Shown: piece after piece, positions 41,105 to 49,037 of the stretch
Position numbering within the stretch: position 1 is the stretch's first letter
How the letters are laid out: each line of letters opens with the position of its first letter
Source: a virus
Length of the DNA stretch: 49,037 nt
Strand: one strand, 5' to 3'
IMG/VR virus record: IMGVR_UViG_3300020061_000002
Coordinates: 1 to 49,037 of that record
Translations under genes and position numbers: made by a program
Notes under the pieces: generated by a model
Databases searched by the model: none
Told to the model about the DNA's origin: nothing
What the model saw: only the letters and a program-made list of their open reading frames with translations

Positions 41105-41138
41105 TAAAAAAGGAGGGGGCAATTTGCCACCCCCCTCT
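41105..41138 (-). terminator. Terminator after the major capsid gene
   Basis: Minus strand GAGGGGGG...CCCCCTCC stem with a GGC/GCC inner part and one bulge, then TTTTTT (41110-41105). It lies directly after the capsid gene stop, so capsid transcript level can exceed that of downstream tail genes. Confidence 0.8.
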
Positions 41139-41162
41139 TCTACCGCCGGTAGGTTAAAGTTC

Positions 41163-42086
41163 CTAAGAACCGTCACCCACTGATCCGAAGATTCCTTGCC
41201 AGCTAGAGAAGCCAACAGAGAATCGACATTCAACCTTCCACTTAGCTGCGCCGTTGTCAAAGTCCCAAGCAGGGCCTTCAACTTCTTCGTCAGTTCGTTT
41301 GAAGAAGTTCAGCTGGTGAGCCGAGCTATCCATTACGAACCACGCAGTCGGGTTGGTTAGGAATGGCCATACAATAAGATTCAATGCACCCTTCATGGTG
41401 TTGATGTCATTGAAGTTATTGCCAATCGATCCATCTGATTCAAGAATCAAACGTGCCTTATATCGGTTGTTCGGGTGGACAATAAGTGTGTCCGGGTTAA
41501 AGGTGATCAACTGACCCTTTGAATCTTTACGTGTCGACATCGTTGTAATAACGGTCTCGAGCGCGCTCTGGCTCAATGCAGTTGTAATCTTGTTCGATTG
41601 TGTAATCGTACCCTTCTTGTTGGTGTGAGCCGTTGAGAACAACGCCTGGCCATCAGCACCGTCAAATGTAGCTAGACCACCACCACCAGCAACGAATCCA
41701 TAATTGAATACGTCAGCTGCAGCAGTTTCGTATGTGCGCCATTTCGCCATTGAAAGCGTTTTAGGCAGACCCTCGATGATGTGCCATTTCTCATCTTGGA
41801 CCATTTTCTTGGAGACCATGCGGCCCTTTTTGAATTCACGGTGCACGTAGGTGGTAATCCATGAAGGATCAGCATCTTCGTAAGGCACTGTGCCAAGCTC
41901 CGACGTTTCTTCCAGGAGGCCAATGCCGGTAAACGCAGCATCTTCCTCGAACGCCTTATTGGACTGTATGACGTGGAAGATTTTGTCATACATAAGAGTA
42001 GGCATTACATTTTTATCAGTTTCACTATAAATAGTTCGAAAGATATCATCTAATGCATCTACCCATTCGGGTGTTACCATTGCCAT
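41163..42086 (-). CDS. Major capsid protein, 307 aa
   Basis: The HK97-like shell subunit. Recognisable pieces: N-terminal helix with DALDDIFRTIYSE, TSELGTVPYEDADPSWITTYVHREFKKG (E-loop like), spine helix region KTLSMAKWRTYETAAADVFNYGFV, IVHPNNRYKARLILESDG. Similar in layout to Mu gpT-type heads. Good AAAGG site. Preceded by decoration and scaffold genes, as in podovirus head modules. Confidence 0.85.
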   Translation of the reverse strand: MAMVTPEWVDALDDIFRTIYSETDKNVMPTLMYDKIFHVIQSNKAFEEDAAFTGIGLLEETSELGTVPYEDADPSWITTYVHREFKKGRMVSKKMVQDEKWHIIEGLPKTLSMAKWRTYETAAADVFNYGFVAGGGGLATFDGADGQALFSTAHTNKKGTITQSNKITTALSQSALETVITTMSTRKDSKGQLITFNPDTLIVHPNNRYKARLILESDGSIGNNFNDINTMKGALNLIVWPFLTNPTAWFVMDSSAHQLNFFKRTDEEVEGPAWDFDNGAAKWKVECRFSVGFSSWQGIFGSVGDGS

Positions 42087-42105
42087 AGTGTTTTACCTTT
42101 CTGGC

Positions 42106-42957
42106 CTAGACCAATGCCGCGCTAGAATCAACGTAGTCGTCAGCAACACGGAAGATTCCGTAAGTCGCATCAGTTCCACGGATCAGTGGAGCAGCTTTAA
42201 CTAATATTAATTGTCCAAGGTCAGCAACCGCCGTGTTAATAACACGTTGGACCCCAGTACCACCCTGTACGGCGCTCGAGCTCAAAGTAACGGCAGTGTC
42301 GGAAACAGTAAATGTAACCACACTGTCTTTAGATTCAAGAAGCAAAGTAGTAGCAGTTTTTGTCGTCGCTGTAACACTTGCATTTGCAACTGTACCAGTA
42401 CCGTATGTCGTACCAGCACCCGCAGTTGCGTTGATAGCCGATTTAAGGTTATCAAGTGATGCACTTGCGTTTGCGCCAATCAATACAAAATTCGCAGTAT
42501 CCGTAAGAGATGTCTGGAATGTGTACGTTTGACCACCAATAGTGACAGTGTCACCGTTGGTAAGAGCCACACCTGTTGAGGTGATTGTCGATTGCGCGTT
42601 GTTCATTAGGTTGAAGTACTTGCCTTCATCCGTAGCAGCGGCGTTTCCAGAGGCCATTTGGACCAAGTATTTTGCGCTTGGTTCTTGATTCACGAGTACC
42701 TTTACGGTACCGCCGGCGTTACCAAGAGCGGTTTTAACACCGGTATTAGCAACCCTTTTAGAGCGAGCAATATTCTCGGTGTCTCCACCTTGAACAAAGC
42801 CCAGCAATCGCTTTTTTGAAATCGAAGTAGTAGTCACTTTACCACTAGCGAGAGTAACAAAGTCACCACTCGTAACGGTAACGCCACTTGCTACAGCGAC
42901 TTTGCGCGAAGCGGAATTGCTTCCACCATCTTCGCGGCCAATATATTCAGCAGCCAT
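42106..42957 (-). CDS. Head decoration-like protein with inserted domain, 283 aa
   Basis: The outer parts (1-120 and 230-283) are a small beta-rich fold resembling phage decoration or stabilisation proteins. Between them, residues about 124-230 begin VALTNGDTVTIGGQTYTFQ and continue with SLDNLKSAINA, a module found inserted into many phage capsid and tail proteins. Transcribed just before the capsid gene. Confidence 0.7.
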   Translation of the reverse strand: MAAEYIGREDGGSNSASRKVAVASGVTVTSGDFVTLASGKVTTTSISKKRLLGFVQGGDTENIARSKRVANTGVKTALGNAGGTVKVLVNQEPSAKYLVQMASGNAAATDEGKYFNLMNNAQSTITSTGVALTNGDTVTIGGQTYTFQTSLTDTANFVLIGANASASLDNLKSAINATAGAGTTYGTGTVANASVTATTKTATTLLLESKDSVVTFTVSDTAVTLSSSAVQGGTGVQRVINTAVADLGQLILVKAAPLIRGTDATYGIFRVADDYVDSSAALV

Positions 42958-42978
42958 AGAGTATTTTCCCTTCTAATA

Positions 42979-43938
42979 TTAACTTTTGCCTGTCTCTTTG
43001 ATTAATCGTTCCTTCGATACGCCCATTTTCTGTGCGAGTGTCAAAGTAAGATTACTAAACTGCTTAGCGTTTCCGCCACCCTTCGCAGTCTTTTTAGGTC
43101 GATTCGGTCGGACAGGTGCCGCATCGCCCTTTAGCCCGTCAACAAGGTCTTGATTCGCTTTCGTCTTCACGTCGCGGCCTAGATAAGCATACGCTTTTTC
43201 CATCGCCTCGCCGCCCATCATAAGGCGTCCGCTCTTCTGGAGCTCCATCTGCGAGAAGTGTCGCATAAGCTCCTTGACCTCTTTGTTCAATTTAGGGTCG
43301 GTCATTACTTCGGGGTTATTATCAACGAATTCTTTGGTGTTTAACTCGTTCTTGGCTTTCCACTCTGTCTTTGCATTAGTGAGGAACGGGTCCTCTGCAA
43401 CATCAGCTTGTCCGCCGCCATCACCGCCACGATCCGAACCGCCACCTGAACCACCGTTGCCGTCCACGTCCAATAATTTGAGCAGTTGCTTTCCGAACTC
43501 TGGGTCCTTATTTGCAGCTTCTCGTATGGCCGTAACTTGACGCTCGTATGTTTCTGCGCGGTCATTCGCATCATTAAGCTGTGTAGCTTGATCGATATAC
43601 GCACTTTCAATATTCTTCGTGTAAGATCCCCTCTTACCGTCACCCTTGAACTGGGGCAATTTCACATCAGATTTTCCATCATCATCGGCATTGGCTGCAT
43701 CATCGTCGTCGGCGCCATTTCCTGCGTCGTCGTCTCCGCTACCATCATCGTCGTTGTTGAGGTCGTCTGCCTCCGCGTTTGCACCACCCTTATCGGCTGT
43801 GTCTAATTTATCATCATCGTCTTGATCGTCCTCTGCCGCTTCACCCGGAGCATCCGGGGCGTTTTGGACCGCATCACGAATCTGATCCTGAAAACTACCT
43901 TTAGGTTTTGCATCTGCATCATCGGTTTTATCTGCCAT
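42979..43938 (-). CDS. Scaffold protein candidate, 319 aa
   Basis: A very acidic, Asp-rich N-terminal region (about 30-95), a coiled-coil-prone middle (AYIDQATQLNDANDRAET), a Gly-rich linker, then a helical region and a basic C-terminus (RPNRPKKTAKGGG, then ALAQKMGVSKERLIKETGKS). Composition, size and position before decoration and capsid genes fit an internal scaffold. Confidence 0.75.
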   Translation of the reverse strand: MADKTDDADAKPKGSFQDQIRDAVQNAPDAPGEAAEDDQDDDDKLDTADKGGANAEADDLNNDDDGSGDDDAGNGADDDDAANADDDGKSDVKLPQFKGDGKRGSYTKNIESAYIDQATQLNDANDRAETYERQVTAIREAANKDPEFGKQLLKLLDVDGNGGSGGGSDRGGDGGGQADVAEDPFLTNAKTEWKAKNELNTKEFVDNNPEVMTDPKLNKEVKELMRHFSQMELQKSGRLMMGGEAMEKAYAYLGRDVKTKANQDLVDGLKGDAAPVRPNRPKKTAKGGGNAKQFSNLTLTLAQKMGVSKERLIKETGKS

Positions 43939-43976
43939 TTTAAAATACTCCTGTCGGTCTCTTTCGAGGGTCCCGC

Positions 43977-43982
43977 ATTATA
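43977..43982 (-). promoter_or_regulatory. Possible -10 box before the scaffold gene
   Basis: Minus strand TATAAT about 38 nt upstream of the scaffold start, in the 94-bp gap, without a good -35. A nearby ATCACC/GGTGAT dyad (44015-44000 region) might be an operator. Weak evidence. Confidence 0.3.
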
Positions 43983-44032
43983 TGTTAATACCATCACCCC
44001 GCTTGGCTGCTTGGTGATCAAGTAGGGGCTGC

Positions 44033-44431
44033 CTACTTAACCTTGGAGATTAATTCGCGTTGACCGGGAGTGGATGAGGCCGGCTTAGGTGCCGTTTTCT
44101 TCTCGGTTCTTTTATCTTCCGCCTTATTGAATTGCTTAACAATCTCTTCAATCATTTTTGGAACGTATGCGTTCTCTGCGGCACACCCTCGGTAAAATTG
44201 TACATTCTCAATAGTCGGTTGGCTATTGATAGAAGTAGTTGCAATTTGGATCGCCCGTTGCTTGAACCAAACATTTTTTAAAATATTCCATTCAGGACTG
44301 GCTACCAATTTTGCGAGCAAAACCTTTTCCGTCTTGGTGATATCAATACTACCAAGCTTATATTCTTCGTTGAATAGGTTATTGCGATTTCGAGGTGCAA
44401 GTGGTGTTATGTCGTCGTTCGTCTTTTTCAT
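44033..44431 (-). CDS. Hypothetical protein, 132 aa
   Basis: Between portal and scaffold. A helical core (TEKVLLAKLVASPEWNILKNVWFKQRAIQIATTSI) and a Lys/Pro/Thr tail. Position suggests a head-assembly or connector accessory. No family recognised. Confidence 0.68.
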   Translation of the reverse strand: MKKTNDDITPLAPRNRNNLFNEEYKLGSIDITKTEKVLLAKLVASPEWNILKNVWFKQRAIQIATTSINSQPTIENVQFYRGCAAENAYVPKMIEEIVKQFNKAEDKRTEKKTAPKPASSTPGQRELISKVK

Positions 44432-44462
44432 ATTATCCTTATTCTTATATTTTATGCAAGTT

Positions 44463-46676
44463 TTATGCCATAGCCATCGCTGGTTGGCCTGCCGTCACGT
44501 CTCCACCCGTCACTGGCGCAGGAAGCCCAGTTGAGGAATCAGGCACACTCGGACCGCCTGGCATTCCTGCAGGCACCGCATTCCCGCCACCTTGACCGCC
44601 CGCTCCACCGCCCTGTGCGGCCGCAGCTGCAGCTGCAGCAGCGAGCGCAGGGTTTTTAGCGATCTCGTCCTGGACGTGGAACTGGAATGCGGCCTTAACC
44701 GGTGCAGACAGTGCCTTGTAGGCGTCTGATTCCATAAAGTCGAGGTGTACTTCATTATGACGTTCACTGGCCTTAGGCGTGCCAGGAAGCTGGAAGATTT
44801 TCCCATCAATTTGCATTTGTACAAATATCTGGTTTTCTTGTTCAGCCATCATGCGTTGCTCGTCGTCTGAAAGCCCACCGCTCATCATCCAGTCGCCAGG
44901 TGATTCGTCGTTAAGCTCAACCACACGGGCAATAGATTTCTCGAGATCAAGGAACCGGGCGAATAGTGGGTTGCCGGCAATCTGTCCGAACATCTCATTA
45001 ACCTGGGCCCGCTTAATAGCCCGTGAAATAACCGGCGTGCTCTCGGCATCCATGATGATATCGAAATTACGCTGCATGTAGCGTGCATACGTAGGGTCAA
45101 GTTTGAATGAGGACCATCCTGGAATCTTGTACGTGGACAATTGCACATCCTCGCCCTTTTCCGGATCGCCAGTAATCTCATATTCAAAGCCTTCAACGCG
45201 AATTGTGCGGTAGACCTTCTCATCTTTGCGTTCGTTGTCGACAACAATAGATTCAAGGCGCTTCGCCGTGTAGTAGAACTGGATATTTGACCATTTCTTT
45301 TTGCCAAGACGCACCAGCGTGTTCCAGTTGGATAGCGTATTAATCAAATTAATACGTTGCTGCGCAGTTTCCTTCACAATAGCCGCTTCGGTAGCAGTCC
45401 CCCCCTGTTGCATAGCAGGGCGATCATCCATTCCGTGTGCGCGGCGCTCATCTTCCTTCAAAGATTCATCCATACGGAGGCTCGAGCCAGGAACATCACC
45501 ATATTCTAGGGCCTGGACAGCTTGATTGAGTGGCAATCCATTAGTGTTAAGGCGGATAATACCATGTGGGCGAGGAGTTAGGTCGTCTTCTGAAATATCA
45601 AACAAATCATTAACAATAAACATCTTGGAGATGTGCATTTTCTGGCGGTCCAAAGACATATTCCTGATCGAACGACGCTCTTCAACGAGCGAGTGAATGA
45701 TAAATGGAATACCCATGCCGTAAATCTGGCCAGGAATAGGGTAAAAGCTCCACACATCCATTGGAAGTTCCTTGTGCTTTGATGGAAGAGGTGAGTTTCG
45801 GATCAATACGTTATTTGCGAGCACTGCGTAGGTATCGGTAAGGCGGTTCCAATAATGAATAAGCTCAACATCATCCTTGCCAATGTCATTCGCAAGCTTG
45901 AAATAGCCCACATTCTTAGGCAAATCACCGGCCGCAACTACCTGGTCGACATCCTTGAATGGTGACTTGTTCGCATATAATGATTTGAAAGTTTCAAATG
46001 GAATAACTTCACGGTATGCGCAGTCCTGGCCGTACTTCTGGTCTTCCGCGCCAGGGTCAAAGAATGCTGCAGTGTTATCGATGAAGCGGGTATAGACATC
46101 ATCCCAATCTACAATCTTAGCTTTTTTGTATTTTACTTCACCCTCTGAATATGACACTGGGTCTTGGACATCCCGCGTCTCATAACGATATTCTTCAAGC
46201 GTAAATGCTGTGCCGCGAATCGCTGATGCGTTACGGGCTTTATATGTCTCTTGGTCAAATTCAGTTGTATCTAGTGCAAACGCAAAAATCGATCCGGCGA
46301 AATGTTCAAGAGGAGCATCTGCCGCATCGACACCGCGAATGAGTGGGCGTGGTCGTAAATTGATTGTTTCCTGCATGTGCGACTGCACAGCTGAAAATCC
46401 ATCAGGTAAAATAACGTCAGCTCGCCAATCACGATCATCACGCTCCGGCGCCCACATACGATACATCTTATCCCCAAGGTCCCACTGCTTTTCCGCTTCA
46501 ACGCGAAGCGGGTCTGATTTCATTTCTTGATAACGATCCCATACTTGGCGTCGCATGGGAGAATCTTTTTTGGTAGGTCTGTAGGTGAATTGGGTCTCTT
46601 TGCCGTCCGTGCTTTTCACAGCATTTTCGGTGCCAGGTTTCCCGCGATATTGTATGTAGTTTGCGTTATTGCTCAT
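44463..46676 (-). CDS. Portal protein, 737 aa
   Basis: Forms the dodecameric DNA gate. Seen: early R-x-x-W-D-x-Y segment (RRQVWDRYQEMKSDPLRVEAEKQWD), then TDTYAVLANN and the DVWSFYPIPGQIYGMGIPFIIHSLVEERRSIRN region typical of large podovirus portals, with a long stem helix. C-terminal poly-Ala and Gly-rich stretch (about 688-712) is disordered. Size is closer to P22-type (725) than T7-type (536). Sits directly after the terminase gene. Confidence 0.8.
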   Translation of the reverse strand: MSNNANYIQYRGKPGTENAVKSTDGKETQFTYRPTKKDSPMRRQVWDRYQEMKSDPLRVEAEKQWDLGDKMYRMWAPERDDRDWRADVILPDGFSAVQSHMQETINLRPRPLIRGVDAADAPLEHFAGSIFAFALDTTEFDQETYKARNASAIRGTAFTLEEYRYETRDVQDPVSYSEGEVKYKKAKIVDWDDVYTRFIDNTAAFFDPGAEDQKYGQDCAYREVIPFETFKSLYANKSPFKDVDQVVAAGDLPKNVGYFKLANDIGKDDVELIHYWNRLTDTYAVLANNVLIRNSPLPSKHKELPMDVWSFYPIPGQIYGMGIPFIIHSLVEERRSIRNMSLDRQKMHISKMFIVNDLFDISEDDLTPRPHGIIRLNTNGLPLNQAVQALEYGDVPGSSLRMDESLKEDERRAHGMDDRPAMQQGGTATEAAIVKETAQQRINLINTLSNWNTLVRLGKKKWSNIQFYYTAKRLESIVVDNERKDEKVYRTIRVEGFEYEITGDPEKGEDVQLSTYKIPGWSSFKLDPTYARYMQRNFDIIMDAESTPVISRAIKRAQVNEMFGQIAGNPLFARFLDLEKSIARVVELNDESPGDWMMSGGLSDDEQRMMAEQENQIFVQMQIDGKIFQLPGTPKASERHNEVHLDFMESDAYKALSAPVKAAFQFHVQDEIAKNPALAAAAAAAAAQGGGAGGQGGGNAVPAGMPGGPSVPDSSTGLPAPVTGGDVTAGQPAMAMA

Positions 46677-46683
46677 AAAGTTT

Positions 46684-48333
46684 TTAGTATCCTACCATAG
46701 GTGATCTAGGCTTATTTAACATATTAACGTAATCGCTATCAAGTGCGCTAGTCTTTTTCTGCGTACTATTTCCGCCATCCCCTGTCGGGCGTATACCAAG
46801 TTCCAAAATCCCTGAAAAACAATCGCTCACGTCGTCATGTTTGGCACGCGGGAATTTCGTCAGCTCGTCTTCCAGAATATCAATGTTCGGAGCTGCAATG
46901 CAGTGGAATACCTCATGCGCTTCATAGTAAGGGGCGAGAGCCCTGATTCGTTCCTCTTTTGTGCGTGGACGACTTTTAAACAAATGACAACGCAATGAGA
47001 TGCCGCGCTTGCGTTCTTCCTGCCGCAACGTATATTCTATCGACTTTTGTGTTCCAACCACTTCCAGGCCCCAGCGAACGGGCTTAAAGATAGCATTTAG
47101 CTCAAACATCTTATCGATAATTTCCGAATACTTCATTTTCATACGCACGATATGTTTGGCGTAGAGCCTGCCGTGTGCATCAATGCCGGCAATCACAATG
47201 GCGCAATAGTCGCTGTAGGGTCCTTCATATGAGGGGTCAACCAATCCATACCAGTTTATTTTTCGCAGTGTCATAGCATGGCGTGATAAATACCTGAAAT
47301 TCTCATGCTTAAATGTGGCGGTCTCATCGTCCACCGGGTTGTTCAAATATTGACAAGAGAACAGATACGCACCTTGAATACGGCGCATACGTTTTAATGT
47401 GACACGATTTAAACGCTGCGGGTAAAATTCCTCGCCAGTTTTGCTTAAAGCAGACCTGGTAATGAAATTAAAGTCTTCATGCTCTTCATCAATGATTTCT
47501 TGATAGGCATCCGAAAAGGCCCAGCGTGTACCAATCACCACTTGTGGACAGTTAGGATCGAGCAGGGAGTACACAAGCTTGCGGTGTTCTTTTACCTTGT
47601 CAATTTCTTCTGTGGTCTTTGTGTTAAGTTCCGAGTGAAGGTCGTCCAGGAATGCAATGTCATAGTGATAGCCGTTACGTGTAGCACCAATACCTAAACA
47701 GTCGATTGATGGTTCTTTACGTGCTCGAGTTCGATGTGCGAGCACAATCATCTCTGTTGACCATGCTTGCTTGCGGCTTTTTGCATCCGGGTAGATTTTC
47801 CAAAGCGTGTAGAATACGTCACGTAGTTGTTGATTCTCTTCATAGTGGCCTTTTATCTCCGTTAAGAAGCCTCGGGATTTCGTAACTGTTTCAGAATCAA
47901 TTGCTATGCGATCTTCCGGGAAGTTCAAGTGCCATTGAATACTGCCGCCAATCGTGATTACAGACGTTTTAAGCGTGCCACGAGGCATGAGATAGAGCAT
48001 AGACGTTAAATAGATGTTTACCTTGTCTCGGACGCTGTACGCGGCGTCTATGTTCGGTTCGAACTTACGTTGCCATGCGAGAAATTCTTTTTTCTCCTCG
48101 TCAGTAGGCATCCCCTCTTCTTCGGTGCGTCCGTAATCCGAGGGATATTCGTATTTAAGAGATTCCGCCGGGTCCTTTTTAAAGAGCAAGTGTCGAAACG
48201 ATGCGCATAGCGGGCCATGTACCTTCGGATCGATAAGGTCCCCACCCCCGAGCACGTGCTTTACCAGGAAGAATAGATCGTACTTGCAGCGTTCAGCGAT
48301 TGCCTGTTTGGCTCTTAGCTCGTAATCATTCAT
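46684..48333 (-). CDS. terL: Terminase large subunit, 549 aa
   Basis: DNA-packaging motor. ATPase: Walker A-like MPRGTLKTS (116-124), Walker B IAFLDD (226-231), coupling motif VVIGTRW (265-271). Nuclease: Asp 366 (GLVDPSYEGPYSDY), Glu 424, and HDDVSD (499-504). Complete and typical length. No ribosome site; an extended -10 (TGCTATCAT, 48350-48342) ends 8 nt before the ATG, suggesting a leaderless or near-leaderless transcript. The small subunit is not next to it; the gene at 2331-2954 is the only candidate. Confidence 0.93.
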   Translation of the reverse strand: MNDYELRAKQAIAERCKYDLFFLVKHVLGGGDLIDPKVHGPLCASFRHLLFKKDPAESLKYEYPSDYGRTEEEGMPTDEEKKEFLAWQRKFEPNIDAAYSVRDKVNIYLTSMLYLMPRGTLKTSVITIGGSIQWHLNFPEDRIAIDSETVTKSRGFLTEIKGHYEENQQLRDVFYTLWKIYPDAKSRKQAWSTEMIVLAHRTRARKEPSIDCLGIGATRNGYHYDIAFLDDLHSELNTKTTEEIDKVKEHRKLVYSLLDPNCPQVVIGTRWAFSDAYQEIIDEEHEDFNFITRSALSKTGEEFYPQRLNRVTLKRMRRIQGAYLFSCQYLNNPVDDETATFKHENFRYLSRHAMTLRKINWYGLVDPSYEGPYSDYCAIVIAGIDAHGRLYAKHIVRMKMKYSEIIDKMFELNAIFKPVRWGLEVVGTQKSIEYTLRQEERKRGISLRCHLFKSRPRTKEERIRALAPYYEAHEVFHCIAAPNIDILEDELTKFPRAKHDDVSDCFSGILELGIRPTGDGGNSTQKKTSALDSDYVNMLNKPRSPMVGY

Positions 48334-48341
48334 ATGTTTTT

Positions 48342-48350
48342 ATGATAGCA
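48342..48350 (-). promoter_or_regulatory. Extended -10 of the leftward late operon
   Basis: Minus strand TGCTATCAT: a TGn extended -10 with TATCAT. No -35 match. The start site would fall within 1-2 nt of the terminase ATG. Shares the TGCTA element with the promoters at 256-284 and 2961-2989. Confidence 0.5.
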
Positions 48351-48380
48351 CGTGTTTTCAAATTACCCCTGTTAAAAATC

Positions 48381-48400
48381 TGAAATAACTGGAGAGATTT
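48381..48400 (-). repeat. 20-bp inverted repeat, left arm
   Basis: Perfect reverse complement of 17-36 (and of 48927-48946). It lies 48 bp upstream of the large terminase start and reads toward it, mirroring the other arm, which reads toward the early genes. Confidence 0.85.
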
Positions 48401-48676
48401 CAAAAATTTATTGCGCGATTTTTTTTGGACATCCGCTTACCAGGTATCACTAATATAGAGATCGACGCGGCCCAGCTGGAACGGTTCGGGTGCATAGGGG
48501 GTGAGGTCGATGCCATGATCGCTATACAATGAATAGTAAAAAATACAAGGAATACAAAAATCAAAAACAATATATCATCAATAGAATAATGGGACATATG
48601 TCATACACATACGCGCAATGTATGTATGATACATGTACTATGTATACACATCAACAGGGGTGAGCAGGCTATGGGA

Positions 48677-48696
48677 CGCACAACATATATTGTGCG
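48677..48696. promoter_or_regulatory. Palindrome in control region
   Basis: CGCACAA, a 6-nt spacer and TTGTGCG form a perfect 7-bp dyad. There is no U-tract on either side, so it resembles a protein-binding operator more than a terminator. No cognate protein can be named. Confidence 0.45.
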
Positions 48697-48815
48697 ACAT
48701 TAACATATTTAGGCAAAGATGAGTATATACCCATCTTTTATATTACATCGCATACATCACGCCAGGTATATTGATACATGATTATGCTATCATGTGAGCT
48801 TTTGCGCAAATTCGT

Positions 48816-48899
48816 GTCTCCGGACGCATTGCGATAAACTAGATGCAACGTTGATGATTGTACAAAATAGAGCAAATATAACTAAATCATTATCCGAAC
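48816..48899 (+). promoter_or_regulatory. Two TCCGRAC operator-like motifs
   Basis: TCCGGAC at 48819-48825 sits upstream of a TAAACT box. TCCGAAC at 48893-48899 is followed by a GTACAAT box at the circular junction. Both resemble the arrangement at 194-284, where the motif lies just upstream of a -10-like hexamer. Their -35 matches are poor, so promoter function is uncertain while the motif recurrence is clear. Confidence 0.45.
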
Positions 48900-48910
48900 G
48901 TTTACGGGGG

Positions 48911-49037
48911 TACAATCAAATATAAAAAATCTCTCCAGTTATTTCACGTACTTTATATCTGTTAAATACAAATACAACTTTTACCCAATATCCGGACATT
49001 TACAGATAAACACTGCATTTATTGAAAAACCCGGTAA
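48911..49037. repeat. Terminal redundancy, right copy
   Basis: Exact duplicate of positions 1-127, running to the last base of the window. Anything annotated in 1-127 occurs only once per real genome. Confidence 0.95.

Larger units (their letters stand above)
48351..48910. other. Non-coding control region, left part
   Basis: AT-rich intergenic DNA of about 560 bp upstream of the terminase gene. It contains the inverted-repeat arm 48381-48400, the palindrome 48677-48696, TCCGGAC at 48819-48825, TCCGAAC at 48893-48899, and a 13-mer TATACCCATCTTT at 48726-48738 that recurs at 180-192. A 65-codon leftward frame (48597-48400) begins with a hydrophobic stretch but has no ribosome site, so I do not call it a gene. 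Confidence 0.7.

Noticed and set aside
48400-48597. A 65-codon leftward frame with a hydrophobic start upstream of the terminase
   Set aside because: No ribosome site or promoter, and it runs through the inverted-repeat arm; the rest of its sequence is not protein-like.

Overview
The window is one complete genome of a tailed bacterial virus with podovirus-like (short-tailed) architecture. The first 127 bases (1-127) recur exactly as the last 127 (48911-49037), so the contig closes into a circle of 48,910 bp. Genes end freely in TGA as well as TAA and TAG, so the code is the standard bacterial one. Start codons follow AGGAGG-type ribosome sites and promoters look sigma70-like. A PGRP-type amidase carrying a G5 domain, plus a signal-anchored lysozyme, suggest a monoderm (Gram-positive-like) host. 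The exact host cannot be read from the sequence. I see no tRNA, CRISPR array, integrase, DNA polymerase or RNA polymerase.

Layout. (1) 48334-48910 plus 1-401 is a non-coding control region of about 1 kb between the leftward late genes and the rightward early genes. It holds a 20-bp inverted repeat, a palindrome and a cluster of TCCGRAC motifs lying in promoter spacers. (2) 402-2278 (+) is a string of tiny genes, several membrane or exported, including one with a -1 frameshift. It ends in a hairpin terminator shared with a lone leftward HTH-like gene (2331-2954), which is a candidate regulator or small terminase. (3) 2961-3198 is a compact switch: two overlapping divergent promoters plus a third, leftward promoter that would make a ~75-nt antisense RNA ending at its own terminator, opposite the leader of the replication gene. 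(4) 3199-14639 (+) starts with an O/DnaD-like initiator that carries three 21-bp iterons and an AT-rich stretch inside its own coding sequence. It continues through about 20 small genes of unknown function to a zincin-like protein, an SF2 helicase, a PP2C phosphatase and a DnaB-type helicase. (5) 14636-15087 is a promoter followed by ~415 nt of densely paired, non-coding RNA with no recognised family. (6) 15088-21025 (+) encodes an SSB-like protein, a RusA-type resolvase, a RecA-like recombinase, two HNH proteins and a signal-anchor lysozyme.

(7) Leftward from 48333 to 21184 are the late genes: large terminase, portal, scaffold, decoration protein, major capsid protein, tail spike, fibre, adaptor, nozzle, ejection proteins including a 1343-residue LPD38-type polyprotein, an Acb2-family anti-CBASS protein, and, beyond a strong terminator at 24171-24216, small membrane proteins, the amidase and a holin.

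How it works together (inference): host RNA polymerase reads promoters that share the TCCGRAC motif. The initiator and DnaB helicase recruit the host replisome at the iterons, with an antisense RNA as a possible brake. RecA, SSB, RusA and the HNH proteins process concatemers, which the leftward packaging and virion genes then consume. The most novel items are the structured RNA at 14671-15087, the antisense-RNA/replication switch at 2961-3180, and the motif set that ties the promoters together.
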